Source of the DNA: Agathobacter sp.
Lineage (GTDB): Bacteria; Bacillota_A; Clostridia; Lachnospirales; Lachnospiraceae
DNA length: 6,226 nt
Reading direction: 5' to 3'
Assembly: GCA_017936725.1 (NCBI GenBank)
Contig: JAGBEZ010000044.1
Span: forward strand, 1-6,226
Under the pieces are notes generated by a model that was not told the DNA's origin, did not search any database, and saw nothing but the letters and a program-made list of their open reading frames with translations. Below, one piece after another: positions 1-6,226 of the stretch (its first letter is position 1; the number at the start of each line of letters is the position of its first letter). The translations under genes were made by a program, and so were the position numbers.

Positions 1-1353
1 AATATTCGTCTTGTAGCAACCGGAATTTTAAAATATGCAAAAGAGAATAACAAAGCAGATAAACCAATTATTATCGGATATGATAGACGTTTCTTATCGG
101 AAAACGCCGCTAGATGGGTTGCTGAGATTTTGGCAGAAGGCGGGATTGAAGTGTGGTTTATGAATCGTTCCGTGCCAACACCGCTTGTCATGCATACCGT
201 AAAAGACAAAGAACTGCATTTTGGTATTGAAATAACAGCAAGCCATAACCCAGCAAGTTATAATGGAATTAAGCTGATTGTAGATGAAGGACGAGATGCA
301 CCATTAGAAGTCACAGAACGCGTGGAGCAATTAATTGCAGAAACAAGTGAAGTGAACTATTGCAAATTTGAAGATGCAGTATCGGATGGACGCATCGTAT
401 ATCTGAATAACCCATTTAACAAGTTTTTGGATGATATTATTGAACTCTTGGATATGCAGGCACTTCGTGAAAGAGGCCTTCGTGTATTGTTCGACACAAT
501 GCATGGTTCAGGAACCTATCCTTTGCAGATTATCTTCCACACAGCAAGATGCACGATAGATACGATTAATTTAAACAAAGATGCCTATTTTGGAGGCATG
601 ATGCCTGCTCCAACAGAAAAGACACTTGGCACATTGCAAGAGTCCGTAGTTCGTGGAAACTATGATTTCGGAATTGCCATGGATGGAGATGGAGACAGAC
701 TTGGAATTATTGATCGAAGCGGCAGATATATCAGTGCCAATGAAATCCTTTGTATGCTTTATTATTATCTTGTAAAATACAAAGGCTGGAAAGGGCCGGT
801 TGTTAGAAATGTGTCCACAACCCATATGCTAGATCGCATTGCGGAAAGTTTTGGCGAAAAATGTTATGAGGTTCCCGTAGGATTTAAATATATTTCATCA
901 AAAATAGATGAAGTAAACGCGGTGTTAGGCGGAGAATCCTCTGGCGGACTTACCGTACGAGGACATATTCATGGAAAAGATTCCATCTACGCAGCCTCTC
1001 TTTTTGCAGAAATGGTGAGCGTAATTGGCAAGAGTCCATCTGAAATCATTGATAGTCTGGAAGAACAATACGGACATTATGAAATGGTAGAAGATAATCT
1101 TTCTTTTGAACCAAGTAAAAAAGAAGAGATTGTAAGAAAGATTATGGTGGAAAAACAAGTGCCAGAGTTTCATGCACCGATAAAGCGCATAGGATATGAG
1201 GACGGATGTAAAGTTTATTTTGAAGATGATAGTTTTGTAAGCTGTCGTTTTTCGGGAACGGAACCGTTGCTTCGTATCTTTGCAGAAGCAGATAATCGCG
1301 AAAAAGCAAAAGCATATATCGATGTGTTTAAAAAATTTGTAAATGTAGAGTAA
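1..1353 (+). CDS. Phosphoglucomutase/phosphomannomutase family protein, 5'-partial
   Basis: The frame is open from base 1, so the start lies upstream; 450 residues are visible and probably some 20-30 N-terminal ones are missing. This alpha-D-phosphohexomutase should interconvert hexose 1- and 6-phosphates in the cytoplasm through a phosphoserine, linking glycolysis to nucleotide-sugar and polysaccharide synthesis. All four family signatures are present (visible-residue numbering): the phosphoserine loop TASHNP with Ser81; the metal loop DGDGDR at 228-233; the sugar-recognition loop GGESSGG at 310-316; and the phosphate-binding loop RFSGTEP at 416-422. The ESSGG form resembles glucose-preferring phosphoglucomutases more than the GEMSGH type or GlmM, but glucose versus mannose specificity is inference. 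A strong terminator follows, so it is not expected to be co-transcribed with the ABC operon. A TTG at 130 opens a shorter frame but is not the start, because conserved family sequence (such as IIIGYDRRFLSE) lies before it. Confidence 0.93.
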   Translation, partial: NIRLVATGILKYAKENNKADKPIIIGYDRRFLSENAARWVAEILAEGGIEVWFMNRSVPTPLVMHTVKDKELHFGIEITASHNPASYNGIKLIVDEGRDAPLEVTERVEQLIAETSEVNYCKFEDAVSDGRIVYLNNPFNKFLDDIIELLDMQALRERGLRVLFDTMHGSGTYPLQIIFHTARCTIDTINLNKDAYFGGMMPAPTEKTLGTLQESVVRGNYDFGIAMDGDGDRLGIIDRSGRYISANEILCMLYYYLVKYKGWKGPVVRNVSTTHMLDRIAESFGEKCYEVPVGFKYISSKIDEVNAVLGGESSGGLTVRGHIHGKDSIYAASLFAEMVSVIGKSPSEIIDSLEEQYGHYEMVEDNLSFEPSKKEEIVRKIMVEKQVPEFHAPIKRIGYEDGCKVYFEDDSFVSCRFSGTEPLLRIFAEADNREKAKAYIDVFKKFVNVE

Positions 1354-1360
1354 AACATAT

Positions 1361-1400
1361 AAGCGGAGGAATACTGGTAGGACCAGTGCTCCTCCGTTTT
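1361..1400 (+). terminator. Intrinsic terminator of the phosphohexomutase gene
   Basis: The left arm (1364-1378) and right arm (1382-1396) pair over 15 positions. There are 7 pairs at the base (cggagga with tcctccg), one A-C mismatch, one G-T wobble and 6 pairs (actggt with accagt), closed by a three-base loop. TTTT follows at 1397-1400. The flanking bases 1361-1363 can pair with 1397-1399, and A-rich sequence lies upstream, so it may also work weakly in the other direction. It begins 8 bases after the upstream stop codon and separates that gene from the ABC operon. Confidence 0.92.
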
Positions 1401-1440
1401 AAATTGCATAAAATATTTAGAAAAAATTTAGAATATCGCT

Positions 1441-1470
1441 ATGTTCATATGCATGAAATTGTGTATAATG
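1441..1470 (+). promoter_or_regulatory. Probable sigma-A-type promoter of the ABC export operon
   Basis: A perfect -10 hexamer, TATAAT, lies at 1464-1469. The region about 16-17 bases upstream (1441-1447) gives only a weak -35, for example TGTTCA at 1442-1447 with 3 of 6 matches. Transcription should start near 1476, leaving a leader of about 40 bases before the ATG at 1515. The location between a terminator and the first operon gene supports it. No operator or clear inverted repeat is visible, so its regulation is unknown. Confidence 0.6.
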
Positions 1471-1514
1471 AAAACATGATTTTAACACCAAGATATGGAA
1501 AGGAAATATTATCT

Positions 1515-2984
1515 ATGTCCGCAAAAAGAGGAAAGAAAAAATGGATTATTATCGTGGCGATTGTAGTGGTGCTTGCACTTATCATAGGACTTGCGCTCTC
1601 GGGAGCTGGAAAACAGAAAGAGGGCACGGTAAATGGTTCGGTAGAGCTGGTTACGAAGCGAACCATTGCAAATAGTATCACTGCGAATGGCAGCATTGAA
1701 GCTGCAAATACAGAAAATGTTACAGGTGGTTCTTATGGAGCGAAAGTAGAAACCGTAAGTGTAAAACTGGGTGACGTAGTTGCTGCGGGGGATATTATTT
1801 GTACATTTAATACGGACGATATAGAGGAACAGATTAAAACTGTTCAAAATAATATTGCAGATGCAAAATCCGATAAGCAGACACAGATTGCAGATTATGA
1901 TAAACAGATTGCAGAAAGAGAAACTTCAAATGCGGAAGATTTAGCAGAAGCGAAAGAAAATCTGACAGAAGCGGAAGCAACGCTCGCTGAAGAAAAAGCG
2001 GAGTTGGCAAAGTGGGAGCAGAAGTATGCTGAAGGCTTGGAGAATAACAAGGATGACGACCCAAGCAATGACTTAAGTGTATCTGAGGAAATAGAACTGG
2101 TTTCTACGATTAATTCCCAGAAGACAACCGTAGATAACGCACAAAGCAGAGTGGATTCCTATAAATCACGAGTAGAGTCGTTAGAAGATGCAGACACTTC
2201 TAATTTAGAAGACGCAAAGAAAAACTATATTGAGCAGATAGACACCAGAATTGATAACTATGAAGAGCAGTTAGAGGCACTTCAAGAGCAAAAAGAGGAT
2301 GGAACAATCCGTGCTGGAATTGCAGGTGTGATCACAGCACTTAACGTTACCGAAGGAAGTAGCTTTAATGGTGGAACGATTGCAAGTATTGAAGGCGTGG
2401 AGCGTTTCATCGTAGAAGCACAGGTAGAAGAATATGATATTGCTGATGTAGCGGTTGGCATGAAGGTTCTGGTAAAAACCGATGCTACGAGAGATCAGGA
2501 ATTAGAAGGTGTGATTACCTATGCAGCACCTCGTGCAACCAATAGCGGAAACGCATCTATGGGCGGTCTTTCAGGTCTTATGGGTGGCATGGATACCAGC
2601 AGTTTCAGTGGAAGCGCAAGTGGAAGTGCGACCTATTTGGTAAAGATTGAACTGAAAGAGCAAAACGACAGACTTCGTTTGGGCATGAACGCAAAGACAA
2701 GTATTATTACAGAAGAAAGTACCGATGTATGGTCGGTTCCTTATGATGCGATTTATACGAGAGCAGATGGCACGACATATGTAGAAGAAGTAACAGGCAA
2801 AGATGAAGAAGGCAATTATGTTACAAAGGCGCTGGACGTTACCGTCGGCTTGCAAGGAACCTATTATGTGGAAATCATTTCCGATCAGGTGACTGAAAAA
2901 ACAGAGATTTTAGTTCCAGATGCGCAGGGAAATAGTTCGATTGAAGAGCTTCTCAACATGATGGGTGCAGGCGCTGGAATTTAA
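1515..2984 (+). CDS. ABC exporter adaptor subunit, HlyD/MacA-type membrane fusion protein
   Basis: This 489-residue protein is anchored by one N-terminal membrane helix (about residues 10-30) after a lysine/arginine-rich start; no lipobox is seen. The rest should lie outside the cytoplasmic membrane and couple the permease to cargo release. Order: first beta-strand/lipoyl half (about 43-98, with VSVKLGDVVAAGD); a long alpha-helical coiled-coil hairpin (about 101-261, rich in Glu, Lys, Ala and Gln); second lipoyl half (about 264-300, with GIAGVITALNVTEG); a beta-barrel part (about 300-342); a Gly/Ser/Met-rich loop (343-373); then a membrane-proximal beta domain. An acidic loop, NNKDDDPSND at 177-186, falls at the hairpin midpoint. 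The ATG at 1515 is preferred because AAGGAA sits about 9-10 bases upstream, the Lys-rich/hydrophobic start fits an anchor, and the promoter's predicted start site falls near 1476. Longer in-frame starts reach into the terminator. The adaptor role is firm; the cargo is unknown. Confidence 0.9.
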   Translation: MSAKRGKKKWIIIVAIVVVLALIIGLALSGAGKQKEGTVNGSVELVTKRTIANSITANGSIEAANTENVTGGSYGAKVETVSVKLGDVVAAGDIICTFNTDDIEEQIKTVQNNIADAKSDKQTQIADYDKQIAERETSNAEDLAEAKENLTEAEATLAEEKAELAKWEQKYAEGLENNKDDDPSNDLSVSEEIELVSTINSQKTTVDNAQSRVDSYKSRVESLEDADTSNLEDAKKNYIEQIDTRIDNYEEQLEALQEQKEDGTIRAGIAGVITALNVTEGSSFNGGTIASIEGVERFIVEAQVEEYDIADVAVGMKVLVKTDATRDQELEGVITYAAPRATNSGNASMGGLSGLMGGMDTSSFSGSASGSATYLVKIELKEQNDRLRLGMNAKTSIITEESTDVWSVPYDAIYTRADGTTYVEEVTGKDEEGNYVTKALDVTVGLQGTYYVEIISDQVTEKTEILVPDAQGNSSIEELLNMMGAGAGI

Positions 2985-3030
2985 AAGATAAGCGAGTACT
3001 GTATTTCAAAATAAGAAAGGTAAAAAAGAT

Positions 3031-3768
3031 ATGAGTTCCATAATTAAATTGGAAAATATCGTAAAAAGATTCTATATTGGAGAACCAAACGAACTGGAAA
3101 TTTTGCATGGGATTTCGCTTGAAGTCAAGGAAGGAGAATTCCTTTCGATTGTAGGACCTTCTGGTTCGGGTAAGTCCACTTTAATGAATTTAATTGGTGT
3201 TTTAGACCGTCCTACATCTGGAAGCTACTACTTAGATGGAATTGATGTGGGAAGTGCACACGACAATGATTTGTCGGAAATTCGAAATCAGAAAATCGGC
3301 TTTGTATTTCAGACCTATAATCTCATACCAAAGACGAATGCGCTTCGTAATGTAGAGCTTCCTATGCTGTATGCGGGAGTTCCAAAGGCAGAACGAAGAA
3401 AACGAGCAATGGAGCTTTTGGAACTGGTAGAGATGACAGAGCGTGCAAGCCATTTGCCAGAGGAACTTTCTGGCGGACAAAAGCAGAGAGTGGCGATTGC
3501 ACGTGCGATGGCAAATAATCCTGCGATTATTCTCGCGGATGAGCCAACGGGAGCGCTCGATACCAAGACAGGACGACTGGTTATGGATTTGTTCCATAAA
3601 TTAAATAGAGAGCAGAACAAGACCATTGTGCTGATTACACATTCTCCAGAATTAGCGGAGGAAACCGATCGTATTATCTCGATTCGAGATGGGAATATCG
3701 TGTCGGAAGTAGTAAAACGTGATGTAGATGTAAGACAGAGTGCATCTGCAGAAGGGCAGGTGAAGTAA
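3031..3768 (+). CDS. ABC transporter ATP-binding protein, MacB/LolD type
   Basis: This complete 245-residue nucleotide-binding subunit would hydrolyse ATP at the cytoplasmic face to drive the permease encoded next. All catalytic motifs are intact: Walker A GPSGSGKST (42-50); Q-loop Gln94 in FVFQTYNLIP; signature LSGGQ (146-150); Walker B IILADEP (166-172) with catalytic Glu171; D-loop GALD (174-177); and H-loop His204 in LITHSPE. The FVFQ-NLIP and GALDTKTG stretches are typical of the MacB/LolD/FtsE-like family that works with FtsX-fold permeases. The last ~20 residues are charged and poorly conserved. The start has AAAGG at 3016-3020, ten bases upstream. It lies 46 bases after the adaptor, with no terminator between, and one base before the permease, so the three genes form an operon. 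E. coli MacB fuses ATPase and permease in one chain; here they are separate, as is usual in Gram-positive bacteria. Confidence 0.95.
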   Translation: MSSIIKLENIVKRFYIGEPNELEILHGISLEVKEGEFLSIVGPSGSGKSTLMNLIGVLDRPTSGSYYLDGIDVGSAHDNDLSEIRNQKIGFVFQTYNLIPKTNALRNVELPMLYAGVPKAERRKRAMELLELVEMTERASHLPEELSGGQKQRVAIARAMANNPAIILADEPTGALDTKTGRLVMDLFHKLNREQNKTIVLITHSPELAEETDRIISIRDGNIVSEVVKRDVDVRQSASAEGQVK

Positions 3769-3769
3769 T

Positions 3770-5062
3770 ATGCTATTAGGTGAAAATATCACACTTGCCA
3801 TTACGAGTTTAAAATCGAATAAGATGCGTGCGCTTCTTACGATGCTTGGTATTATTATTGGTATCGCAGCCGTTATCGCAATTTTTACGGTAGGAAATTC
3901 GCTTACGATTTCGATAGAAGAAAGTTTACAGTCCATGGGTTCGAATGATGTTTATGTGATGGTAAGCGAGCGCAGCCAGGAGAATGACTACAGTCAAAAA
4001 CTGGATGGCGCAGAATACGCAGTATCCGATTCGGATGCAGAGATGACCGATGCGGATTATATTACCAGTGCGATGATTTCGGAAATGTATGAACGTTTTG
4101 AAGACGATATCTATGCGATTAATATCTCACATTCTGCAGGACGTGGAGTGGCTGAGTATAAAAATACCACAGGTCGCGTTTCTCTTATGGGAACAACGGT
4201 AGGATATTTTATCACTTCACCCATTGATATTGTGGCAGGAACGATGCTTTCACAGCAGGATTACAATGGTCAGCGCATGAGCTGTTTGGTCCAGGAAGAT
4301 TTTGCTGTGGATATGTTTGGAGATGCGGCTACGGCAGTTGGAAAAGTGATTGATGTAGAATTAGAAGAAAGTAATATTTCGCTGACGATCGTTGGGGTGT
4401 ATAAAAGTGCAAGTGCATCTGGAATGGGCGGAATGAGCATGTTTGGCTTGGGCGGAAGTACGGTATATTTGCCTCTGCAAACAGCGATGGCGATTACACA
4501 TTCGAAGGACCAGTTTTCTACGATTCGTGTAAGTGCAGCAGTAGGTGTAGATACGGAGCAGTTATCCAAGAACATCAAGAGCTTTTATGAGCCATATTAT
4601 CGCAACAATGCAGACTTTGAAGTAACGGTTATGACCTTAGAAAGCATGATTGCGATGTTGACGAGTATGTTAGATACCATCACGCTGGCAATCTCCATTG
4701 TAGCTGGTATTGCTCTTTTGGTAGGCGGTATTGGGGTAATGAACATCATGCTGGTATCCGTTACCGAGCGTACGAGAGAAATCGGTACGAGAAAAGCATT
4801 GGGTGCAAAGAACTCTTCGATTCGAGCACAGTTTATCGTAGAAGCGATTATTATTTGCCTGATTGGTGGTATGATTGGACTTATCGTCGGAATTACAGCG
4901 GGTGCAGCGTTATCTAACTACATGGGATATCCTGCAATGCCTTCGATTAGTGGCATTGTGATTTCGCTTGCATTCTCGATGGGAATCGGTTTGTTCTTTG
5001 GATACTTCCCAGCGAACAAGGCGGCGAAGATGAATCCAATTGATGCGCTGCGTTACGAATAA
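3770..5062 (+). CDS. ABC transporter permease, FtsX/MacB type
   Basis: This 430-residue permease has the four-helix FtsX layout. TM1 lies at about 21-42 after the elbow sequence ITLAITSLKSNKMRALLTML. A large extracytoplasmic MacB-PCD-like domain follows at about 43-300. TM2 lies at about 301-329, TM3 at about 358-381 and TM4 at about 393-413. Family hallmarks include GGIGVMNIMLVSVTERTREI (319-338) followed by GTRKALGA, and the C-terminal PANKAAKMNPIDALRYE. Members of this group use ATP to move the extracytoplasmic domain and adaptor, exporting peptides, toxins, lipids or antibiotics rather than always passing cargo through the membrane. Length is normal for a split MacB-type permease. The extracytoplasmic domain carries an unusual Gly/Met-rich stretch, GMGGMSMFGLGG (218-229). 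The ATG lies one base after the ATPase stop, with AGGTGA at 3758-3763 inside the ATPase gene, so translation is probably coupled. No substrate can be named from the sequence. Confidence 0.94.
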   Translation: MLLGENITLAITSLKSNKMRALLTMLGIIIGIAAVIAIFTVGNSLTISIEESLQSMGSNDVYVMVSERSQENDYSQKLDGAEYAVSDSDAEMTDADYITSAMISEMYERFEDDIYAINISHSAGRGVAEYKNTTGRVSLMGTTVGYFITSPIDIVAGTMLSQQDYNGQRMSCLVQEDFAVDMFGDAATAVGKVIDVELEESNISLTIVGVYKSASASGMGGMSMFGLGGSTVYLPLQTAMAITHSKDQFSTIRVSAAVGVDTEQLSKNIKSFYEPYYRNNADFEVTVMTLESMIAMLTSMLDTITLAISIVAGIALLVGGIGVMNIMLVSVTERTREIGTRKALGAKNSSIRAQFIVEAIIICLIGGMIGLIVGITAGAALSNYMGYPAMPSISGIVISLAFSMGIGLFFGYFPANKAAKMNPIDALRYE

Positions 5063-5115
5063 TACGAAATTATGAATTTTATTAGAAATAATAATAGCAG
5101 TATCGAAAAAAGTAC

Positions 5116-5143
5116 ATGAAACAAGTTTATTTTGTGTTATACT
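5116..5143 (+). promoter_or_regulatory. Extended -10 promoter for the PurF-like gene
   Basis: In the 139-base gap after the permease, TATACT (5138-5143) is preceded by TG one base away (5135-5136), giving an extended -10. ATGAAA at 5116-5121 is a 4-of-6 match to the -35 consensus with a 16-base spacer. Transcription would start near 5150, about 50 bases before the ATG. This suggests the PurF-like gene is transcribed apart from the ABC operon, although no convincing terminator separates them, so read-through is possible. I see no riboswitch or clear PurR-type operator in the short leader. Confidence 0.6.
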
Positions 5144-5201
5144 TACCCTGTAGTAGCCAAAAAGAACTATTTTACAGAAGACAGATACAGGAGGCTAGAT
5201 T

Positions 5202-6101
5202 ATGGGCGGATTTTTCGCAGTAGCGTCAAAAGAATCATGTGTATTAGATTTATTTTATGGTACGGATTACCATTCTCATTTAGGTACCAGAAGAGCTGGT
5301 ATGGCGGTATATGGTGAGAACGGATTTGACCGTGCAATTCATAATATTCAGAACTCTCCATTCCGTACAAAGTTTGAAAAGGATGTAGAGGAATTACAGG
5401 GAAATATGGGTATCGGATGTATTTCCGATTTTGAACCACAGCCACTTTTGGTACATTCTCATTTGGGAAGTTTTGCGATTACTACGGTAGGTAAGATTGC
5501 AAATGCAGCAGAATTGGTTCAGGAGTGCTACGATTCAGGGAAAACGCATTTCCTTGAAATGAGTGGTGGAAGCATCAACCAGACAGAGGTTGCCGCAGCG
5601 ATTATCAATCAAAAAGATACGATGTTAGAAGGACTGAGATATCTTCAGGAAAAGGTAATTGGTTCTCTTAGTGTACTGATTTTGACGAAAGATGGTATCT
5701 ATGCTTCCAGAGACAGATTAGGACGTACTCCGATTATCGTAGGTGAAAAAGAAGGTGCGTACTGTCTTTCTTTTGAAAGTTTTGCGTATTTAAATCTTGG
5801 ATATGTCGATTATAAAGAATTAGGTCCAGCAGAAATCGTATTTATGACAGCAGATGGTGTAGAGACCTTACAGCAGCCAGGGGAAGAAATGAAGATGTGT
5901 TCCTTCCTTTGGGTATATTATGGATATCCTACTTCTACCTACGAAGGTGTCAATGTAGAAGAAATGCGTTATGAAACAGGTCGTCGTATGGCAGCGCGCG
6001 ATGAAGTAAATGTGAAGCCAGATTATGCCGCAGGAGTTCCTGATTCGGGTGTGCCAGCAGCAATTGGATACTCGAACAAAGCGCAGAACGCCATGCAGTA
6101 A
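5202..6101 (+). CDS. PurF-like amidophosphoribosyltransferase homologue lacking the catalytic Cys; 3' end lost at a junction
   Basis: It begins as a class II (Ntn) glutamine amidotransferase domain (about 1-235) and continues to the start of a phosphoribosyltransferase domain, with VPDSG at 279-283. True PurF converts PRPP and glutamine to phosphoribosylamine, the first step of purine synthesis. Recognisable features include LGTRRAGMAVYGENGFDRAI (27-46), the GATase motif SRDRLGRTP (169-177), and SFESFAYLNLGY followed by ELGPAEIVFM. However, the nucleophile Cys2 is replaced: the protein starts MGGFF. An AGGAGG site (5189-5194, 7 bases upstream) and an in-frame TAG at 5196-5198 fix this start. 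The usual GHxRYST-type arginine motif is replaced by GIGCISDFEPQP (70-81), and the NGNL-type loop by TVGKI (95-99). Glutaminase activity is therefore doubtful. Native sequence ends near 6083 (GYSNKA); the last residues, QNAMQ, and the stop come from unrelated DNA. The PRPP loop and most of the second domain are missing; full proteins are about 460-480 residues. Confidence 0.85.
   Translation: MGGFFAVASKESCVLDLFYGTDYHSHLGTRRAGMAVYGENGFDRAIHNIQNSPFRTKFEKDVEELQGNMGIGCISDFEPQPLLVHSHLGSFAITTVGKIANAAELVQECYDSGKTHFLEMSGGSINQTEVAAAIINQKDTMLEGLRYLQEKVIGSLSVLILTKDGIYASRDRLGRTPIIVGEKEGAYCLSFESFAYLNLGYVDYKELGPAEIVFMTADGVETLQQPGEEMKMCSFLWVYYGYPTSTYEGVNVEEMRYETGRRMAARDEVNVKPDYAAGVPDSGVPAAIGYSNKAQNAMQ
6068..6083. 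other. Junction between two unrelated loci (probable chimera or microhomology join)
   Basis: Plus-strand PurF-like similarity runs through about 6083 (residues YSNKA). Minus-strand RnfD-like similarity runs from 6226 down to about 6068 (residues ALFEY). The overlap of up to about 16 bases fits both proteins, as expected when two sequences are joined at a short shared word. Everything to the right of it should be treated as a separate locus until checked. I cannot tell from sequence alone whether it is an assembly or library artefact or a real rearrangement. Confidence 0.65.
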
Positions 6102-6226
6102 ACGACTACACGGAGTGCGTTCCAACCGAAAAACCAGACCGAAGCCAGGACTGCGGGAATCAGTGCCAGAATCACCAGCAGCATGACTTTGTGCGTGGAA
6201 TCTCCGGTGCGGAGATGCGGAGAGGA
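6068..6226 (-). CDS. rnfD: RnfD (or NqrB-related) electron-transport subunit, N-terminal fragment, partial at both ends
   Basis: Read on the minus strand from 6226, one frame gives 53 residues that look like the N-terminal region of RnfD, a membrane subunit of the ion-pumping ferredoxin:NAD+ oxidoreductase (Rnf/Rsx) complex. SSPHLRTGDSTHKVMLL is followed by a hydrophobic helix (LVILALIPAVLASVWFFGW), then NALRVVVYCMAFCALFEY at 36-53. The layout matches E. coli RsxD as I recall it: SSPYTHN, IMLLVLLA, then LWFFGW. The true start should be only a few codons beyond 6226. The similarity ends at about 6068, where the plus strand becomes PurF-like coding sequence. The flavinylation site and remaining helices of RnfD are absent. 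NqrB is a related alternative, but the WFFGW form favours RnfD. GC content is about 56% in the last 144 bases, above the sampled neighbouring gene. Confidence 0.72.

Noticed and set aside
130..1353. Phosphohexomutase starting at TTG 130
   Set aside because: The frame is open to base 1 and the residues before 130 are typical of the family, so the gene is simply cut by the window edge.
1386..1514. Longer in-frame version of the adaptor, starting at GTG 1386 or ATG 1476
   Set aside because: The 1386 start lies inside the terminator hairpin, and the extension crosses the promoter. The ATG at 1476 coincides with the predicted transcription start and has no ribosome binding site. The ATG at 1515 has a purine-rich site and begins a typical Lys-rich anchor.
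3232..3626. Minus-strand frames of 100-120 residues within the ATPase gene
   Set aside because: They are shadows of a gene with every ABC ATPase motif intact; no start context or family resemblance supports them.
5067..5079. Small hairpin aaatt/aattt after the permease stop as a terminator
   Set aside because: Only five A-T pairs with a three-base loop; too weak to be called a terminator, and no clear T-tract fits.
5132..5317. 61-residue plus-strand frame overlapping the start of the PurF-like gene
   Set aside because: It is out of frame with the well-supported PurF-like gene, has no ribosome binding site and overlaps the promoter.
6084..6101. Natural C-terminus QNAMQ for a short PurF-like protein
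   Set aside because: The domain breaks off just after VPDSG, and these codons are antisense to RnfD-like sequence, so the stop is a by-product of the join.
5868..6125. 85-residue minus-strand frame over the end of the PurF-like gene
   Set aside because: It is the antisense of conserved PurF-like codons, crosses the junction and resembles no known family. The RnfD-like sequence is in a different minus-strand frame.

Overview
The window looks like AT-rich chromosome from a Gram-positive anaerobe of the class Clostridia, most likely Lachnospiraceae or a close relative. This rests on purine-rich ribosome binding sites, a split MacAB-like exporter with no outer-membrane partner, and a PurF-like protein of a type I recall from clostridial genomes (beginning MGGFF). 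No taxonomic search was possible. The last ~145 bases look like DNA from a different locus, and possibly a different organism.

Layout. (1) 1-1353, + strand: a phosphoglucomutase/phosphomannomutase cut off by the left edge, closed by a strong intrinsic terminator at 1361-1400. (2) 1464-5062, + strand: a three-gene operon with its own promoter. It encodes a membrane-anchored adaptor (HlyD/MacA type), an ABC ATPase (MacB/LolD type) and a separate FtsX/MacB-type permease. Together these should form a mechanotransmission-type export complex in the cytoplasmic membrane. No substrate gene, two-component system or regulator lies beside it, so the cargo is unknown. (3) 5063-5201: a short intergenic region with an extended -10 promoter. 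(4) 5202-~6083, + strand: a PurF-like amidophosphoribosyltransferase homologue. Its N-terminal glutaminase domain lacks the nucleophilic cysteine and other expected glutamine-site residues, and its phosphoribosyltransferase domain breaks off just after it starts. (5) ~6068-6226, - strand: a fragment of the N-terminal part of RnfD (or the related NqrB), in GC-richer DNA.

The most important observation is the junction at about 6068-6083. PurF-like coding sequence runs into it from the left, and an antisense RnfD-like frame runs into it from the right. The two homologies appear to share up to about 16 bases. This looks like a chimeric assembly join or a microhomology rearrangement, so the 299-residue PurF-like product should not be taken as a natural protein. 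The cysteine-free glutaminase domain is a separate matter, far from the junction, and seems genuine.

I see no clear sign of a wholly new multi-gene system. The ABC operon is a recognisable family. Its unusual details are Gly/Met-rich loops in both the adaptor and the permease, and an acidic loop at the tip of the adaptor's coiled-coil hairpin.
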